Of a stretch of DNA of 64,000 nt, positions 1-7,359 are shown piece after piece. The translations under genes were made by a program, and so were the position numbers. The notes beneath the pieces are model-generated. The model was not told the DNA's origin and ran no database searches. It was given only the letters and a program-made list of their open reading frames with translations. The stretch lies in the NCBI GenBank assembly GCA_945892985.1, contig CAMDDU010000023.1, positions 1 through 64,000 of the forward strand. The letters are read 5' to 3'. The DNA comes from CAITSH01 sp945892985. Its GTDB lineage: Bacteria; Pseudomonadota; Gammaproteobacteria; Burkholderiales; SG8-39. The number at the start of each line of letters is the position of its first letter. Position 1 is the first letter of the stretch.

Positions 1-165
1 GATTTGGCGTGCCGTGATTTCGATGCTGCCCATGCGGCCGACGACAGGGCTGGAGAAGAAAGCCAACTGCGCCAGCGCCGGTCCGGTGTTGACCAGGCAA
101 GCGAGGCTCATCGCGCCGGCCAGTAGCGCGAAGCGATAGGAAATAGGAGTGTGGTCTGAGCGCAT
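1..165 (-). CDS. Exported protein, N-terminal part only
   Basis: The window opens inside a minus-strand gene that begins at the ATG at 165 and runs off the left edge; 55 residues are visible. Residues 9-32 form a signal peptide with a hydrophobic core (FALLAGAMSLACLV) and a likely cleavage after PALA. The mature start, FFSSPVVGRMGSIEITARQ, faintly resembles the N-terminal strand of SurA/PpiD-type peptidylprolyl isomerases, but the diagnostic domain lies outside the window, so this is only a guess. An AAAGGA ribosome site lies just before the ATG. Codon use matches the GC-rich flank. The exported location is well supported; the function is unknown. Confidence 0.6.
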   Translation of the reverse strand, partial: MRSDHTPISYRFALLAGAMSLACLVNTGPALAQLAFFSSPVVGRMGSIEITARQI

Positions 166-612
166 GCGAAAGTCCTTTAAAAGTTTCGAAACCGCAGTCC
201 GGGGTGGTCATTGCCTAGACCTTGCGTGAATCAATGCGGTGCGGCGAATCGAATGGGGCAATTGTAAAATAAGTCCGGTGTTTTTAATTCGCTGTGGAGG
301 CGGGTTAATAAAACTTTAGTTTTTGCCAATCCGGCGCGTAAGAAAAAGCGGAGAAAGATTTTCTCCCTTCAATATCATTGATTAGTAATGCCAATGAAAA
401 GGACTGCTGCCTATGATCGGCGTCAATCGCCAATCGCCAATCGTCAATAGCCAAGCGTACAGCGTACATGCCTTGCGTTTGCGGGCTGCTCTTTTCGGCA
501 TGCCAGACTGCGAAAAACTATGGCCAATCCGTCCCTAGCGTGCCGGTCAAGAAGCAGGCTGGCAAAACCTGAATTGAACAGGTATCTGCACGATCTTTGG
601 GTTGTCGGGGCG
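166..612. other. Non-coding spacer with micro-tandem repeat
   Basis: This 447-base stretch has no convincing gene. The part from 240 to 400 is noticeably AT-rich and probably carries the promoter of the partial minus-strand exported-protein gene. Positions 423-453 contain a fourfold imperfect 7-bp tandem (CAATCGC-like units), followed by a doubled GCGTACA near 455-468. No RNA gene or terminator is recognised. Confidence 0.5.
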
Positions 613-951
613 CTAGCGGCTGAGCAGTCCGACCAAGGGGGCGGTCAGTCCGCACACGCCGGTTACCGCGACCAGAATCCAAAGCTCGCGTTTTAGCAGC
701 GCAAGCGGAGCGCCGGGATTCAGGCTGAGCTGCTGCATGCGTGGCAGCAGGATGATGGAAAGGCAAAGCGTCGCGGTTCCCAGGGCCGCCAGCGTGAAGG
801 CGCCGGTAAAGAACGCATGCCGCCCGCCGGCGACCTGGTCGACGAGCAAGCCGGTGACCAGCATCGCATTCCATGCGATGACCCAGGTCAGCATGAAGCT
901 GGTACGAAAATGTTTGTGCAGCGTGAGTGCGGGGGGTGTCTTGAATGCCAT
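613..951 (-). CDS. Small integral membrane protein, unknown function
   Basis: A 112-residue protein with three predicted membrane segments, around residues 15-37, 46-70 and 90-109, joined by short charged loops (DQVAGGR, KRE). The second segment is followed by PRMQQL. Strong hydrophobic periodicity and the absence of low-complexity arginine runs argue that this frame is real, unlike the overlapping longer frame on the same strand. No family is recognised. It stands alone: a non-coding stretch of about 500 bases separates it from the acetyltransferase gene to its right. Inner-membrane location is inferred from the segments. Confidence 0.6.
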   Translation of the reverse strand: MAFKTPPALTLHKHFRTSFMLTWVIAWNAMLVTGLLVDQVAGGRHAFFTGAFTLAALGTATLCLSIILLPRMQQLSLNPGAPLALLKRELWILVAVTGVCGLTAPLVGLLSR

Positions 952-973
952 CGGGTGTCTGTGCTCCAGCGCG

Positions 974-1448
974 GGCGGTCACGCTAACACAGTTCCGGTT
1001 CTGCGCGTCCGTGGCAGGACAGCGTTGCGATGCAGAGAGGGCCGGCCTGATACTTGATCGGGCGCGGCAGGGGCGGGCGCGGTGTCTTATTGCCGATCTG
1101 CTTTTGCGAGGCGGTGACAGGCGGCAGCCCTGTTTTCAGCCAAAAAACTGCCCTGGCGTAGCGGTGGTGCCGTAGCGCAGCCCCAGCGAGGTGTTGCCCG
1201 CCAGCGCCAGTTGCACCGTCTCGTGCGCCTGCCCGGCCGCACCCTGCACCGGCACGCCGTAGCGGAGTAGTTGGTAGGTACCTAGCTTGACCCGATAGCG
1301 CGTGATGCCCGTCGAATCGGCGGCGGTCCCTAGCTTTTGCCTGCTCGCACATTTTGCCCTGCGCACGGCATGGACCCAGGCTTGGGCGTGGATTGGATTG
1401 GAGGGCTTAAGGTGCGCATGATGGCGCGGATGGCGCGGGAAGGGGCGA
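974..1448. other. Spacer without a supported gene
   Basis: No gene is supported in this stretch. A minus-strand frame ending at 1136 shows a beta-strand-like tail (YRVKLGTYQLLRY, then LALAGNTSLGLRYGT) that could be the worn C-terminus of an outer-membrane or autotransporter-type protein. It has no proper start, and its upstream half is arginine/proline noise. Treat it as possible gene debris. Confidence 0.3.
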
Positions 1449-1973
1449 TCAGCCGGTTTGCGGATCGCGCTGTCCCCCGGTCCGCCATCGATCATCGGCC
1501 AGCACGACGGAGGTTTCGACCTGTCTTGCCGGGATAGCCCAGTATTTGCGCAGCAGGGAATCTTTTTGTTCGTCGCGGATGACGGTGAAGCCGTGCTTCT
1601 GGTAGAAGGCGATCGCCCACGAGGCATCCGCCCAGGTGCCGATCAAAAAGGGTTTGGTCGTAAGCCCTTTCACATGGCGTAGCAGGCTTGCGCCCACGCC
1701 GGTGCGCTGCGCGCCGGGCGTGACGTAGGCATGGCGCACCAGTGCGACCTCGTCCTTGTCCTGTATGCCCATCACGCCGAGCATTTGTGCGCCCTCTTCG
1801 GCCACCCAGAACGCGATGCCATCGTCGATTTCGCGTTGCAGTTCGGCAGCCGGCATATACGGGTCGTGCCAGCGATCGGCGGGAATGACGCCGCGATAGG
1901 CGAGGGCGGCGGCGTTGATGATGGCCAGGATCGCCGGCGAATCCGTATCGCGGCTTTTTCTGATCAGCGTCAT
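1449..1973 (-). CDS. GNAT family N-acetyltransferase
   Basis: A 174-residue GCN5-related acyltransferase that would move an acetyl group from acetyl-CoA to an amine of unknown identity. The acetyl-CoA pyrophosphate loop is seen at residues 89-94 (Q-R-T-G-V-G) after the beta-4 strand VRHAYVTPGA, and the family's C-terminal FYQKHGF motif at 123-129. The last 25 residues (after YWAIPARQ) extend beyond the fold and are hydrophilic. The start ATG at 1973 leads directly into the typical first strand (TLIRKSRDTDSPAI). It is followed by the DUF924 gene upstream on the same strand, separated by a 43-base spacer. The substrate cannot be inferred. Confidence 0.88.
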   Translation of the reverse strand: MTLIRKSRDTDSPAILAIINAAALAYRGVIPADRWHDPYMPAAELQREIDDGIAFWVAEEGAQMLGVMGIQDKDEVALVRHAYVTPGAQRTGVGASLLRHVKGLTTKPFLIGTWADASWAIAFYQKHGFTVIRDEQKDSLLRKYWAIPARQVETSVVLADDRWRTGGQRDPQTG

Positions 1974-1988
1974 GGTGTGCGCAATTGT

Positions 1989-2015
1989 GGCAGCGGTGAC
2001 AGCGGTGGCAGCGGC
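1989..2015. repeat. 9-bp unit tandem repeat, three copies
   Basis: Three consecutive 9-bp units (GGCAGCGGT, GACAGCGGT, GGCAGCGGC) fill most of the spacer between the acetyltransferase start (1973) and the DUF924 stop (2017). It is one of a dozen short tandem duplications in intergenic DNA of this window. Confidence 0.7.
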
Positions 2016-2016
2016 G

Positions 2017-2553
2017 TCAGAACCGCGATCCGGGCTGTTTTAGGAAGGCGATTTCCTGCGCGCTCGATGCGCGGCCGAGGATGGCATTGCGGTGCGGGTA
2101 GCGGCCGAAGCGCTCGATGATGGCCTTGTGGCGTAGTTCGAAGTCATGGTTGTCCTTGGGCGCGTATTCGCGGAAAAGCGCTTCCGCCTGCCGGTGTATC
2201 AGCGCCGATTCGCTGTGCATGTATGGCATGAAAAGGAATGCGCACTCGATAGGCGTGAGCGCGCGATGTGCGCCGGCGGCGAGCGCCTCCTGCGACAGCG
2301 CCAGCGCCATCGGGTCTTGCGCAAATGCCGCGGGTGTATCGCGAAAGGCGTTCCGGGAGAACTGGTCGAGCACCAGGATCTCGGCCAGGCGGCCCCCGGG
2401 GCTGGCGCGCCAGTCGGAAAACTCGCCCTGTGCGGCCCGGCGCAATACGTCCCCGAACCTCGCTCGCACCAGCGCGTCAAACTCAGGCGCAGCGCTCCAC
2501 CATGACTTGGGCGCGGTTTCTGCAAACCAGAATGTGAGTATGTCCTGGTACAT
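2017..2553 (-). CDS. DUF924 family protein
   Basis: A 178-residue soluble helical protein of the DUF924 family, recognised by the start YQDILTFWFAETAPKSWW, the central LDQFSRNAFRD motif (residues about 62-72), FMPYMHSE and the C-terminal IERFGRYPHRNAILGR. Members are widespread in Proteobacteria and of unknown biochemical function. The ATG at 2553 is preferred over an in-frame ATG 60 bases upstream because AGGAA lies directly before it and the family starts there. The length is normal for the family. It sits between the GNAT gene and a GST gene, all on the minus strand, but the spacing does not force an operon. Confidence 0.9.
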   Translation of the reverse strand: MYQDILTFWFAETAPKSWWSAAPEFDALVRARFGDVLRRAAQGEFSDWRASPGGRLAEILVLDQFSRNAFRDTPAAFAQDPMALALSQEALAAGAHRALTPIECAFLFMPYMHSESALIHRQAEALFREYAPKDNHDFELRHKAIIERFGRYPHRNAILGRASSAQEIAFLKQPGSRF

Positions 2554-2630
2554 GATCGATTCCTTGCGCTGGGCGCCGCTATGCGCCTTCGCCTGCGTCG
2601 CATTGCCGGGCAAAGGCCATAGACTATAGG

Positions 2631-3242
2631 CTAACGCGGACCCGGCGGAACGGTCGCCGCGAGCGACGGGCGAACTGCGATGTGCTCAAACCAGGCGGAC
2701 AGCCGCGGGTGTCCGGGTCGCCATTGGCAATCGGGCACCCAGGCTGCGAAGCCAAAGGCACATGCGAGCGTTAGCTGCGCCATATTAAGCGCGCCGCGCA
2801 TCAGCGGATGGTCGATCTCCGCCTCCCAGAGATCAAGCAGCCGTTCGCTACGGCCCGCCTCGTGCAGGAGGACGGTGGGCGAACGCTCGTTTTGAGGCCG
2901 CGTGACCTCGCGCGCCCAAACCGCGAGTCCGTCGAGCATGCTTCTGGCCAGCGCTTCGAGACGCCGCCCCTCCCATGCCTGCTCTCCCTCGGGCCAATCG
3001 AAAACAGGTTTGCCCTCGAGCTGATCAAGAAAGGCGCAGATTACGGAGGATTCCTCCAGGCCGACACCGTCATCACGAATCAGGTAGGGCACGCGGCCTG
3101 AAGGATTGATCTTGAAGTACGGACTGCCGGCAAGACGGGTCTGCGCGCTGATGATCTCGACGCGGGCCTGCAATTGCTTCTCGATGACGACGACACGCGC
3201 GATGCGTGCGTAGGGTGAGGCCGGGGTGATATACAGTTTCAT
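2631..3242 (-). CDS. Glutathione S-transferase family protein
   Basis: A 203-residue cytosolic GST-like protein. The N-terminal thioredoxin fold begins KLYITPASPYARIARV with Ser9 in the usual catalytic or activating position, and the glutathione gamma-glutamyl contact is seen as E62-S63 (GLEESSVICAFLDQL). Residues 85-200 form the all-helical domain with RRLEALARSMLDGL and a C-terminal HPRLSAWFEHIAVRPS, typical of bacterial GSTs. The substrate is unknown. It lies 77 bases upstream of the DUF924 gene and downstream of a repeat-rich spacer. The start is the only good ATG and fits the family length. Confidence 0.9.
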   Translation of the reverse strand: MKLYITPASPYARIARVVVIEKQLQARVEIISAQTRLAGSPYFKINPSGRVPYLIRDDGVGLEESSVICAFLDQLEGKPVFDWPEGEQAWEGRRLEALARSMLDGLAVWAREVTRPQNERSPTVLLHEAGRSERLLDLWEAEIDHPLMRGALNMAQLTLACAFGFAAWVPDCQWRPGHPRLSAWFEHIAVRPSLAATVPPGPR

Positions 3243-3488
3243 GGGGTAGGGTGCTGCCGCTTCCGTAGCGCCGTTCGACGGATATTGCCCGATTTTTCAC
3301 TGCTCAGGCTTTCGCTTGTGCATCGTCCATTTTGCGCCGGGTATCGCCCGGACTCAAGTGACAATGCGCCAATGCGAAAATGCAACAGTAGGCGATAGCG
3401 TTAGTGTGGCAGTGGTTTTGACTTTCCTCCCCGTCGGCACCGCCGAGCAACGCCGGCGAAGCGGGAGGTGTCCGGCACCTATGTTTGA

Positions 3489-3510
3489 GCCCCGCGGTTT
3501 CTTGCGGGGC
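3489..3510. terminator. GC-rich hairpin in the repeat block
   Basis: GCCCCGC (3489-3495) pairs with GCGGGGC (3504-3510) around an 8-base loop. It lies between livF (ending at 3956 on the minus strand) and the GST gene and could end transcription from the liv operon. No strong T-run follows. Confidence 0.35.
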
Positions 3511-3533
3511 GAGTTTATGCGTCGGCCCGCTTT

Positions 3534-3686
3534 GCCGTTCCGCGCAACTTCGCCTCGCTCCGCGAGACGCGTTTTCGCGGGAATGAGGAGATACCGTAGG
3601 CTGGGTGCATCACGGTATGCGAAAAGATTGCCGCGTCGGCTTCGCCTCCTCGCAATGACGGACTGGGCGATATGCTGGAAACCCGC
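3534..3686. repeat. 153-bp direct repeat, copy 1
   Basis: The same 153 bases recur at 3772-3924 at a constant 238-base offset with only five mismatches that I count (about 97 percent identity) and no indel. The repeat ends in the GCTGGAAACCCGC arm of the dispersed hairpin family. The inner part (GATTGCCGCGTCGGCTTCGC then CGCAATGACGG) looks like the dispersed intergenic repeats common in Betaproteobacteria. It codes for nothing recognisable. Confidence 0.9.
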
Positions 3687-3771
3687 CGGGGCGAGACCCG
3701 GCATGGTCGTATTGGGAGGCTCTCACCCTCTCAGGTCAAGCTAGAGCGCGAACCCCATGGATTCCCCCGTG

Positions 3772-3924
3772 GCCGTTCCTCGCAACTTCGCCTCGCTCCG
3801 CGAGACGCGTTTTCGCGGGAATGACGAGATACCGTAGGCTGGGTGCATCACGGTATGCGAAAAGATTGCCGCGTCGGCTTCGCCTCTTCGCCATGACGGA
3901 CTGGGCGATAGGCTGGAAACCCGC
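3772..3924. repeat. 153-bp direct repeat, copy 2
   Basis: Second copy of the repeat at 3534-3686, in the same orientation. It is directly joined to a complete GCTGGAAACCCGC hairpin (3912-3944) just downstream of the livF stop codon. Copy 1 has only the left arm followed by a different right half, so copy 2 looks like the more intact unit. Confidence 0.9.
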
Positions 3925-3944
3925 ACCAGACGGGCGTTTCCAGC
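3912..3944. terminator. GCTGGAAACCCGC-type hairpin downstream of livF
   Basis: The left arm GCTGGAAACGCCCG-like sequence pairs across a short loop (arms 3912-3924 and 3932-3944, outer seven bases GCTGGAAA/TTTCCAGC perfect). It lies 12 bases beyond the livF stop on the minus strand. It is a member of the dispersed hairpin family that marks gene ends in this window. Confidence 0.6.
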
Positions 3945-3955
3945 TTATTGTCCGG

Positions 3956-4675
3956 CTACAAACCGAGATAAGCCTGGCGCACCCGCGGGTCGTTTCCCAG
4001 TTCGTCGGTGCTGCCATGCATGGCGACCTTGCCGGTCTCGATGACGTAGGCGCGGTCGGCGAGGTCGAAGGCGGTGAAGACGTCTTGTTCTACCACCAGG
4101 ATGGCGAGGCCCTTCTTGTTGATGGCCGTCAGCGATTCGCTTAGCAACTCCACGGCGCGCGGGGCGAGCCCCAGCGACAGCTCGTCTATCATCAAGAGCT
4201 GCGGGCGCGACATGATGCCGCGGCCGATGGCGCACATTTGCTGTTCGCCGCCTGAGAGCGTGGTGGCGTCCTGGCTTTCGCGTTCTTTGAGGCGCGGGAA
4301 CATTGTGAACACCTCGTCGAGGTCGCGGGCGATTTCGGCGCGGCCGACGTTGCGGCTGTAGGCGCCGATCAACAGGTTGTCGCGCACCGACATGCCGCGG
4401 AACAGGCGCCGCCCCTCGGGCACATGGGCGATACCCGCTTCGAGCACGATATCCGGATCGGCGGCGGTGATGGCCTTGCCACCCAGTGTGACGCTGCCGG
4501 CCTTGGCCTTGACGAGGCCCGAGATCGTGCGCAAGAGCGTGGACTTGCCCGCGCCGTTGGAGCCGACGATGCAGGTGATTTCGCCGGGGCGCACCTCAAG
4601 GTCTATGCCCCAGAGCACCTGCACGTCGCCGTAGCCGGCGGTGAGGCCTTCGATTTTCAGCAAGGGGGCGGTCAT
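3956..4675 (-). CDS. livF: Branched-chain amino-acid-type ABC transporter ATPase LivF
   Basis: A 239-residue ATPase subunit that couples ATP hydrolysis to import through the LivH-LivM channel. The Walker A GSNGAGKST is at residues 38-46, the signature LSGGEQQM near 140-147, the Walker B LLMIDE directly after, and VVEQDVFTAFDLADRAYVIETGK is the usual LivF H-loop region. The ATG overlaps the livG stop by four bases (ATGA), so the two are translationally coupled. It is the last gene of a five-gene minus-strand operon whose receptor is the protein at 7360-8559. The substrate may be a branched-chain amino acid, amide or aromatic acid; the sequence alone does not say. Confidence 0.95.
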   Translation of the reverse strand: MTAPLLKIEGLTAGYGDVQVLWGIDLEVRPGEITCIVGSNGAGKSTLLRTISGLVKAKAGSVTLGGKAITAADPDIVLEAGIAHVPEGRRLFRGMSVRDNLLIGAYSRNVGRAEIARDLDEVFTMFPRLKERESQDATTLSGGEQQMCAIGRGIMSRPQLLMIDELSLGLAPRAVELLSESLTAINKKGLAILVVEQDVFTAFDLADRAYVIETGKVAMHGSTDELGNDPRVRQAYLGL

Positions 4676-5463
4676 GGTGCGGCTCCGGCCAGTTGCTTTT
4701 GTCTTGCGGCAAACTTGCTGCCAAGGTAGGCCTCGATGACCTTGGGATCGTTGACCACTTCTTGCGGGTCGCCCGAGCTGATCAGCTCGCCGTGGTGCAG
4801 CACCAGTATGCGCTGCGACAGCGACAGCACCACCTTCATCAGGTGTTCGATGATGATGATGGTGACGCCGCGTGCGGCGATGGCGCGGATGAGCGCCAGC
4901 GCCTGGTCGATCTCGGAGGTGTTGAGTCCGGCGTTCACTTCGTCGAGCAACAGCACCTTGGGTTTCATGGCGAGGCTTTTGGCAAGTTCGAGGCGCTTGC
5001 GCGATGGCAGGGTGAGGGAAGCGGCCGGCCGCAGGGCATCTGCGCCGAGGCCGACAAATTCGAGGTGGGCCATGGCTTCGGCATCGGCCTGCGCGCGGTC
5101 GGCGGCGGCGCCGGCAAACAGCGCGCCGGCCGATACGTTCTCGAGCACGGTCATGGCCGGAAAGGGCTGCACGATCTGGAAGGTGCGGGCGATGCCGCGC
5201 CTTGCCGCCTGGAAGGGGCGCTGGCGTGAGATGTCCTCGCCGCGGAACACCACGCTGCCGCCACTGGCCGGGAACACGCCGGTAATGAGATTGACGAGTG
5301 TGGTCTTGCCCGCACCATTGGGGCCGATGAGGCCGACGATCTCGCCCTCTTTCAGCGTAAAGGACACGTCCTTGACCGCCTGTATGCCGCCAAAGGACTT
5401 GGATAGGCGGTCAACCTTGAGCAGGACTTCACCCGGGCTACCCGAGCCAACGGCGCCGCTCAT
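4672..5463 (-). CDS. livG: Branched-chain amino-acid-type ABC transporter ATPase LivG
   Basis: A 263-residue ATPase, partner of LivF. Walker A GPNGAGKTT is near residues 50-58, followed by LVNLITGVFPASGGSV, then the LivG-specific ARRGIARTFQIVQPFPAMTVLENV segment and the Walker B VLLLDEV. The ABC signature is LTLPSRKRLELAK instead of LSGGQ, a variation seen in many LivG proteins. The ATG at 5463 overlaps the livM stop by four bases, so coupling fixes the start; the much longer upstream reading frame is an antisense-like shadow of livM. It is part of the receptor-H-M-G-F operon. Confidence 0.94.
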   Translation of the reverse strand: MSGAVGSGSPGEVLLKVDRLSKSFGGIQAVKDVSFTLKEGEIVGLIGPNGAGKTTLVNLITGVFPASGGSVVFRGEDISRQRPFQAARRGIARTFQIVQPFPAMTVLENVSAGALFAGAAADRAQADAEAMAHLEFVGLGADALRPAASLTLPSRKRLELAKSLAMKPKVLLLDEVNAGLNTSEIDQALALIRAIAARGVTIIIIEHLMKVVLSLSQRILVLHHGELISSGDPQEVVNDPKVIEAYLGSKFAARQKQLAGAAP

Positions 5464-6392
5464 GCCGAACCCTTGCGCCAGCGCAGGCGCAGCAGGCCAC
5501 CGGGCAGGAAAAAGATCAGCACCACGATGACCAAGCCGAGTACGCCCTGGTTGTAATCGAGGAATTTCGCCCAGATGGTCTCTTCCATCAACACGAACAG
5601 CGCCGAACCGACCACCGGTCCGAACACCGTGCCCGGGCCGCCGAGCAGCACCATCACCGGCGCCTTGAGCGTGAGCAGTATCGAGAACGAGTCGGTGGGC
5701 GAGATATAGGCTACCCAGGACGAGTAGGCCGCGCCGACGGCGCCGCAGAACACCGCCGAGAGCACGAAGGCGTAGATCTTGTAGCGTGTGGTGTCTATGC
5801 CCACCATGTCTGCGGCATCCTCGTTTTGCTGGATGCAGCGCAGGCCGAAGCCAAGCTTGCCCTTGTCGACCAGCACGGTGGCGATAAAGGCGAGCAGCAT
5901 GATGACGATCATCGTGTAGAGGAACACCCGTCCGATGAAGTCCGGGCCGCCGGCAAGGAACTTGACGTTGAGGCCCTCGCCGCCGCCGGTGAGGCTCGAC
6001 CACGAGGAGGCAAGCTGCGACAGCACCTCTACGATGGCGATCGAACCGATGGCGAAGTAATGGCCCTTCATGCGCAGGATGATGAGGCCGATGATTGCCG
6101 AGAACAGTGCGACCACTGCGGCGCCGCCCAGCCAGGCGAGAGGCAGCAGCGCGCCCGAGACACCGGCGTTTTGCAGCAGCGCGCCCGAATACGAGCCGAG
6201 GCCGACAAAGGCCGCGGTGGCAAACGACGGGTAGCCGGTAAAGCCGCCGATGAAGTTCCACGACAGCGCGATGGCGCCGTACATGGCGAGGAAGGTGGCG
6301 ATCTTGACGATGTAGTTGCTGGCCACCCAGGGCGTGGAAGCGAGGGCGAGCACCCAGAGGGCGAACAAAATGTAGGGCAGGCGCGCTTTCAT
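5460..6392 (-). CDS. livM: Branched-chain amino-acid-type ABC transporter permease LivM
   Basis: A 310-residue inner-membrane permease with about eight to ten membrane segments. The LivM hallmarks are SWNFIGGFTGYPSFATAAFVGLGSY near residues 44-68, the cytoplasmic ATPase-contact loop GLRCIQQNEDAADMVGIDTTRYKIYAF, and the C-terminal VMVLLGGPGTVFGPVVGSALF. It forms the translocation pore with LivH. The start is the ATG at 6392, which overlaps the livH stop (ATGA type). The gene lies in the middle of the minus-strand operon and is complete, with normal family length. Confidence 0.94.
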   Translation of the reverse strand: MKARLPYILFALWVLALASTPWVASNYIVKIATFLAMYGAIALSWNFIGGFTGYPSFATAAFVGLGSYSGALLQNAGVSGALLPLAWLGGAAVVALFSAIIGLIILRMKGHYFAIGSIAIVEVLSQLASSWSSLTGGGEGLNVKFLAGGPDFIGRVFLYTMIVIMLLAFIATVLVDKGKLGFGLRCIQQNEDAADMVGIDTTRYKIYAFVLSAVFCGAVGAAYSSWVAYISPTDSFSILLTLKAPVMVLLGGPGTVFGPVVGSALFVLMEETIWAKFLDYNQGVLGLVIVVLIFFLPGGLLRLRWRKGSA

Positions 6393-7249
6393 TCGTAACC
6401 CTTCTTGCCCATCAGGCCGGTCGGGCGCACCACCAGCAGCACCAGCATGATGACAAAGCCGATGAGGATGGCGTTTTGCGGGCCCCACCAGTGGCCGGCA
6501 AAGCTCTCGATTACGCCGAGGGCCAGCCCGCCTACCAGCGCGCCGGGCACCGTGCCGAGGCCGCCGATGACGCAAATGACAAAGGCCTTGCCAAGGAATA
6601 ATCCGGTGACGCTGGTGGTGATGGGGAATACCACCGACACCAGCGCGCCGCAGGCGCCGGCCATGAAGGCGCCGAGGCCGAAGGTGATGGCGTAGACCTT
6701 GTTGACCTTGATGCCCATCAGCGCCGCGGCATCGCGGTCCATGCGCACGGCGACAATGGCGCGGCCGGTGCGCGAGGTGCGCAGGGTCAGGTACAAGATA
6801 CCGGTAAGGGCAAGGGCGAGCACCATGGCGGCGACACGGTCGAGGGACATGATCACGCCGCCGATATCAATGCGCCCCAGGTCAAGCACCACGCGCCGCG
6901 GCGTGGCGGTGAAGGCGATGTTCATTGCGTTGTACAGGATCATGTCCAGGCCGAAGGTGAGCGTCAGTGTGGTGAGTACCGGGCGCATGATGACGCGGTT
7001 GATGATGCCGTACTGGATCATGTAGCCGAGCAGGAACAGCAGCATGGCGATAGGCAGCATCATCACGAAGGGATTGATTCCCAGGTGCAGCCAGGCGAAA
7101 AACGCGATGTAGCCGCCGAGGATGATGAAGGCGCCGTGCATCATGTTGATGACGTTGAGCACGCCCCAGACGAGCGAAAAACCGACCGCTATGCACGCGT
7201 ACAACGCGCCCAACATCAGGCCGTTGGCGAGGACTTGACCGTATACCAT
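6389..7249 (-). CDS. livH: Branched-chain amino-acid-type ABC transporter permease LivH
   Basis: A 286-residue inner-membrane permease with about eight membrane segments. The LivH start (GQVLANGLMLGALYACIAVGFSLVWGV) and NVINMMHGAFIILGGYIAF are typical, as are the EAA-like loop RTGRAIVAVRMDRDAAALMGIKVNKVYAITF and the C-terminal GGLGTVPGALVGGLALGVIES. It pairs with LivM. It starts 111 bases after the receptor stop codon; that spacer holds a strong hairpin (7319-7345) that probably sets a receptor-over-permease expression ratio. Confidence 0.94.
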   Translation of the reverse strand: MVYGQVLANGLMLGALYACIAVGFSLVWGVLNVINMMHGAFIILGGYIAFFAWLHLGINPFVMMLPIAMLLFLLGYMIQYGIINRVIMRPVLTTLTLTFGLDMILYNAMNIAFTATPRRVVLDLGRIDIGGVIMSLDRVAAMVLALALTGILYLTLRTSRTGRAIVAVRMDRDAAALMGIKVNKVYAITFGLGAFMAGACGALVSVVFPITTSVTGLFLGKAFVICVIGGLGTVPGALVGGLALGVIESFAGHWWGPQNAILIGFVIMLVLLVVRPTGLMGKKGYE

Positions 7250-7318
7250 GGATTTTTCTGCGTAGGGATCGAGCGTGAATAAACTCTACTGCGGCGAAAA
7301 GGCTGCCGTGTAAAACAT

Positions 7319-7345
7319 CATGGGCGGCGCGCTGCACCGCCCATG
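7319..7345 (-). terminator. Attenuator-like hairpin between receptor and livH
   Basis: CATGGGCGG (7319-7327) and CCGCCCATG (7337-7345) form a perfect 9-bp stem with a 9-base loop. On the minus strand, where the genes run, it is followed by ATGTTTTAC, a short T-run. It sits between the receptor stop (7360) and the livH start (7249), as expected for partial termination that favours receptor mRNA. Confidence 0.6.
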
Positions 7346-7359
7346 TCTGGCAAAGGAAA

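Noticed and set aside
518..982. 154-codon minus-strand frame overlapping the small membrane protein gene
   Set aside because: Arg/Pro/His-rich shadow composition. The other minus-strand frame at 613-951 has clear membrane segments and is preferred.
1136..1627. Minus-strand frame with beta-strand-like C-terminus
   Set aside because: The first half is antisense-type noise overlapping the acetyltransferase gene. Only the last 60 codons look natural, too little to call a gene.
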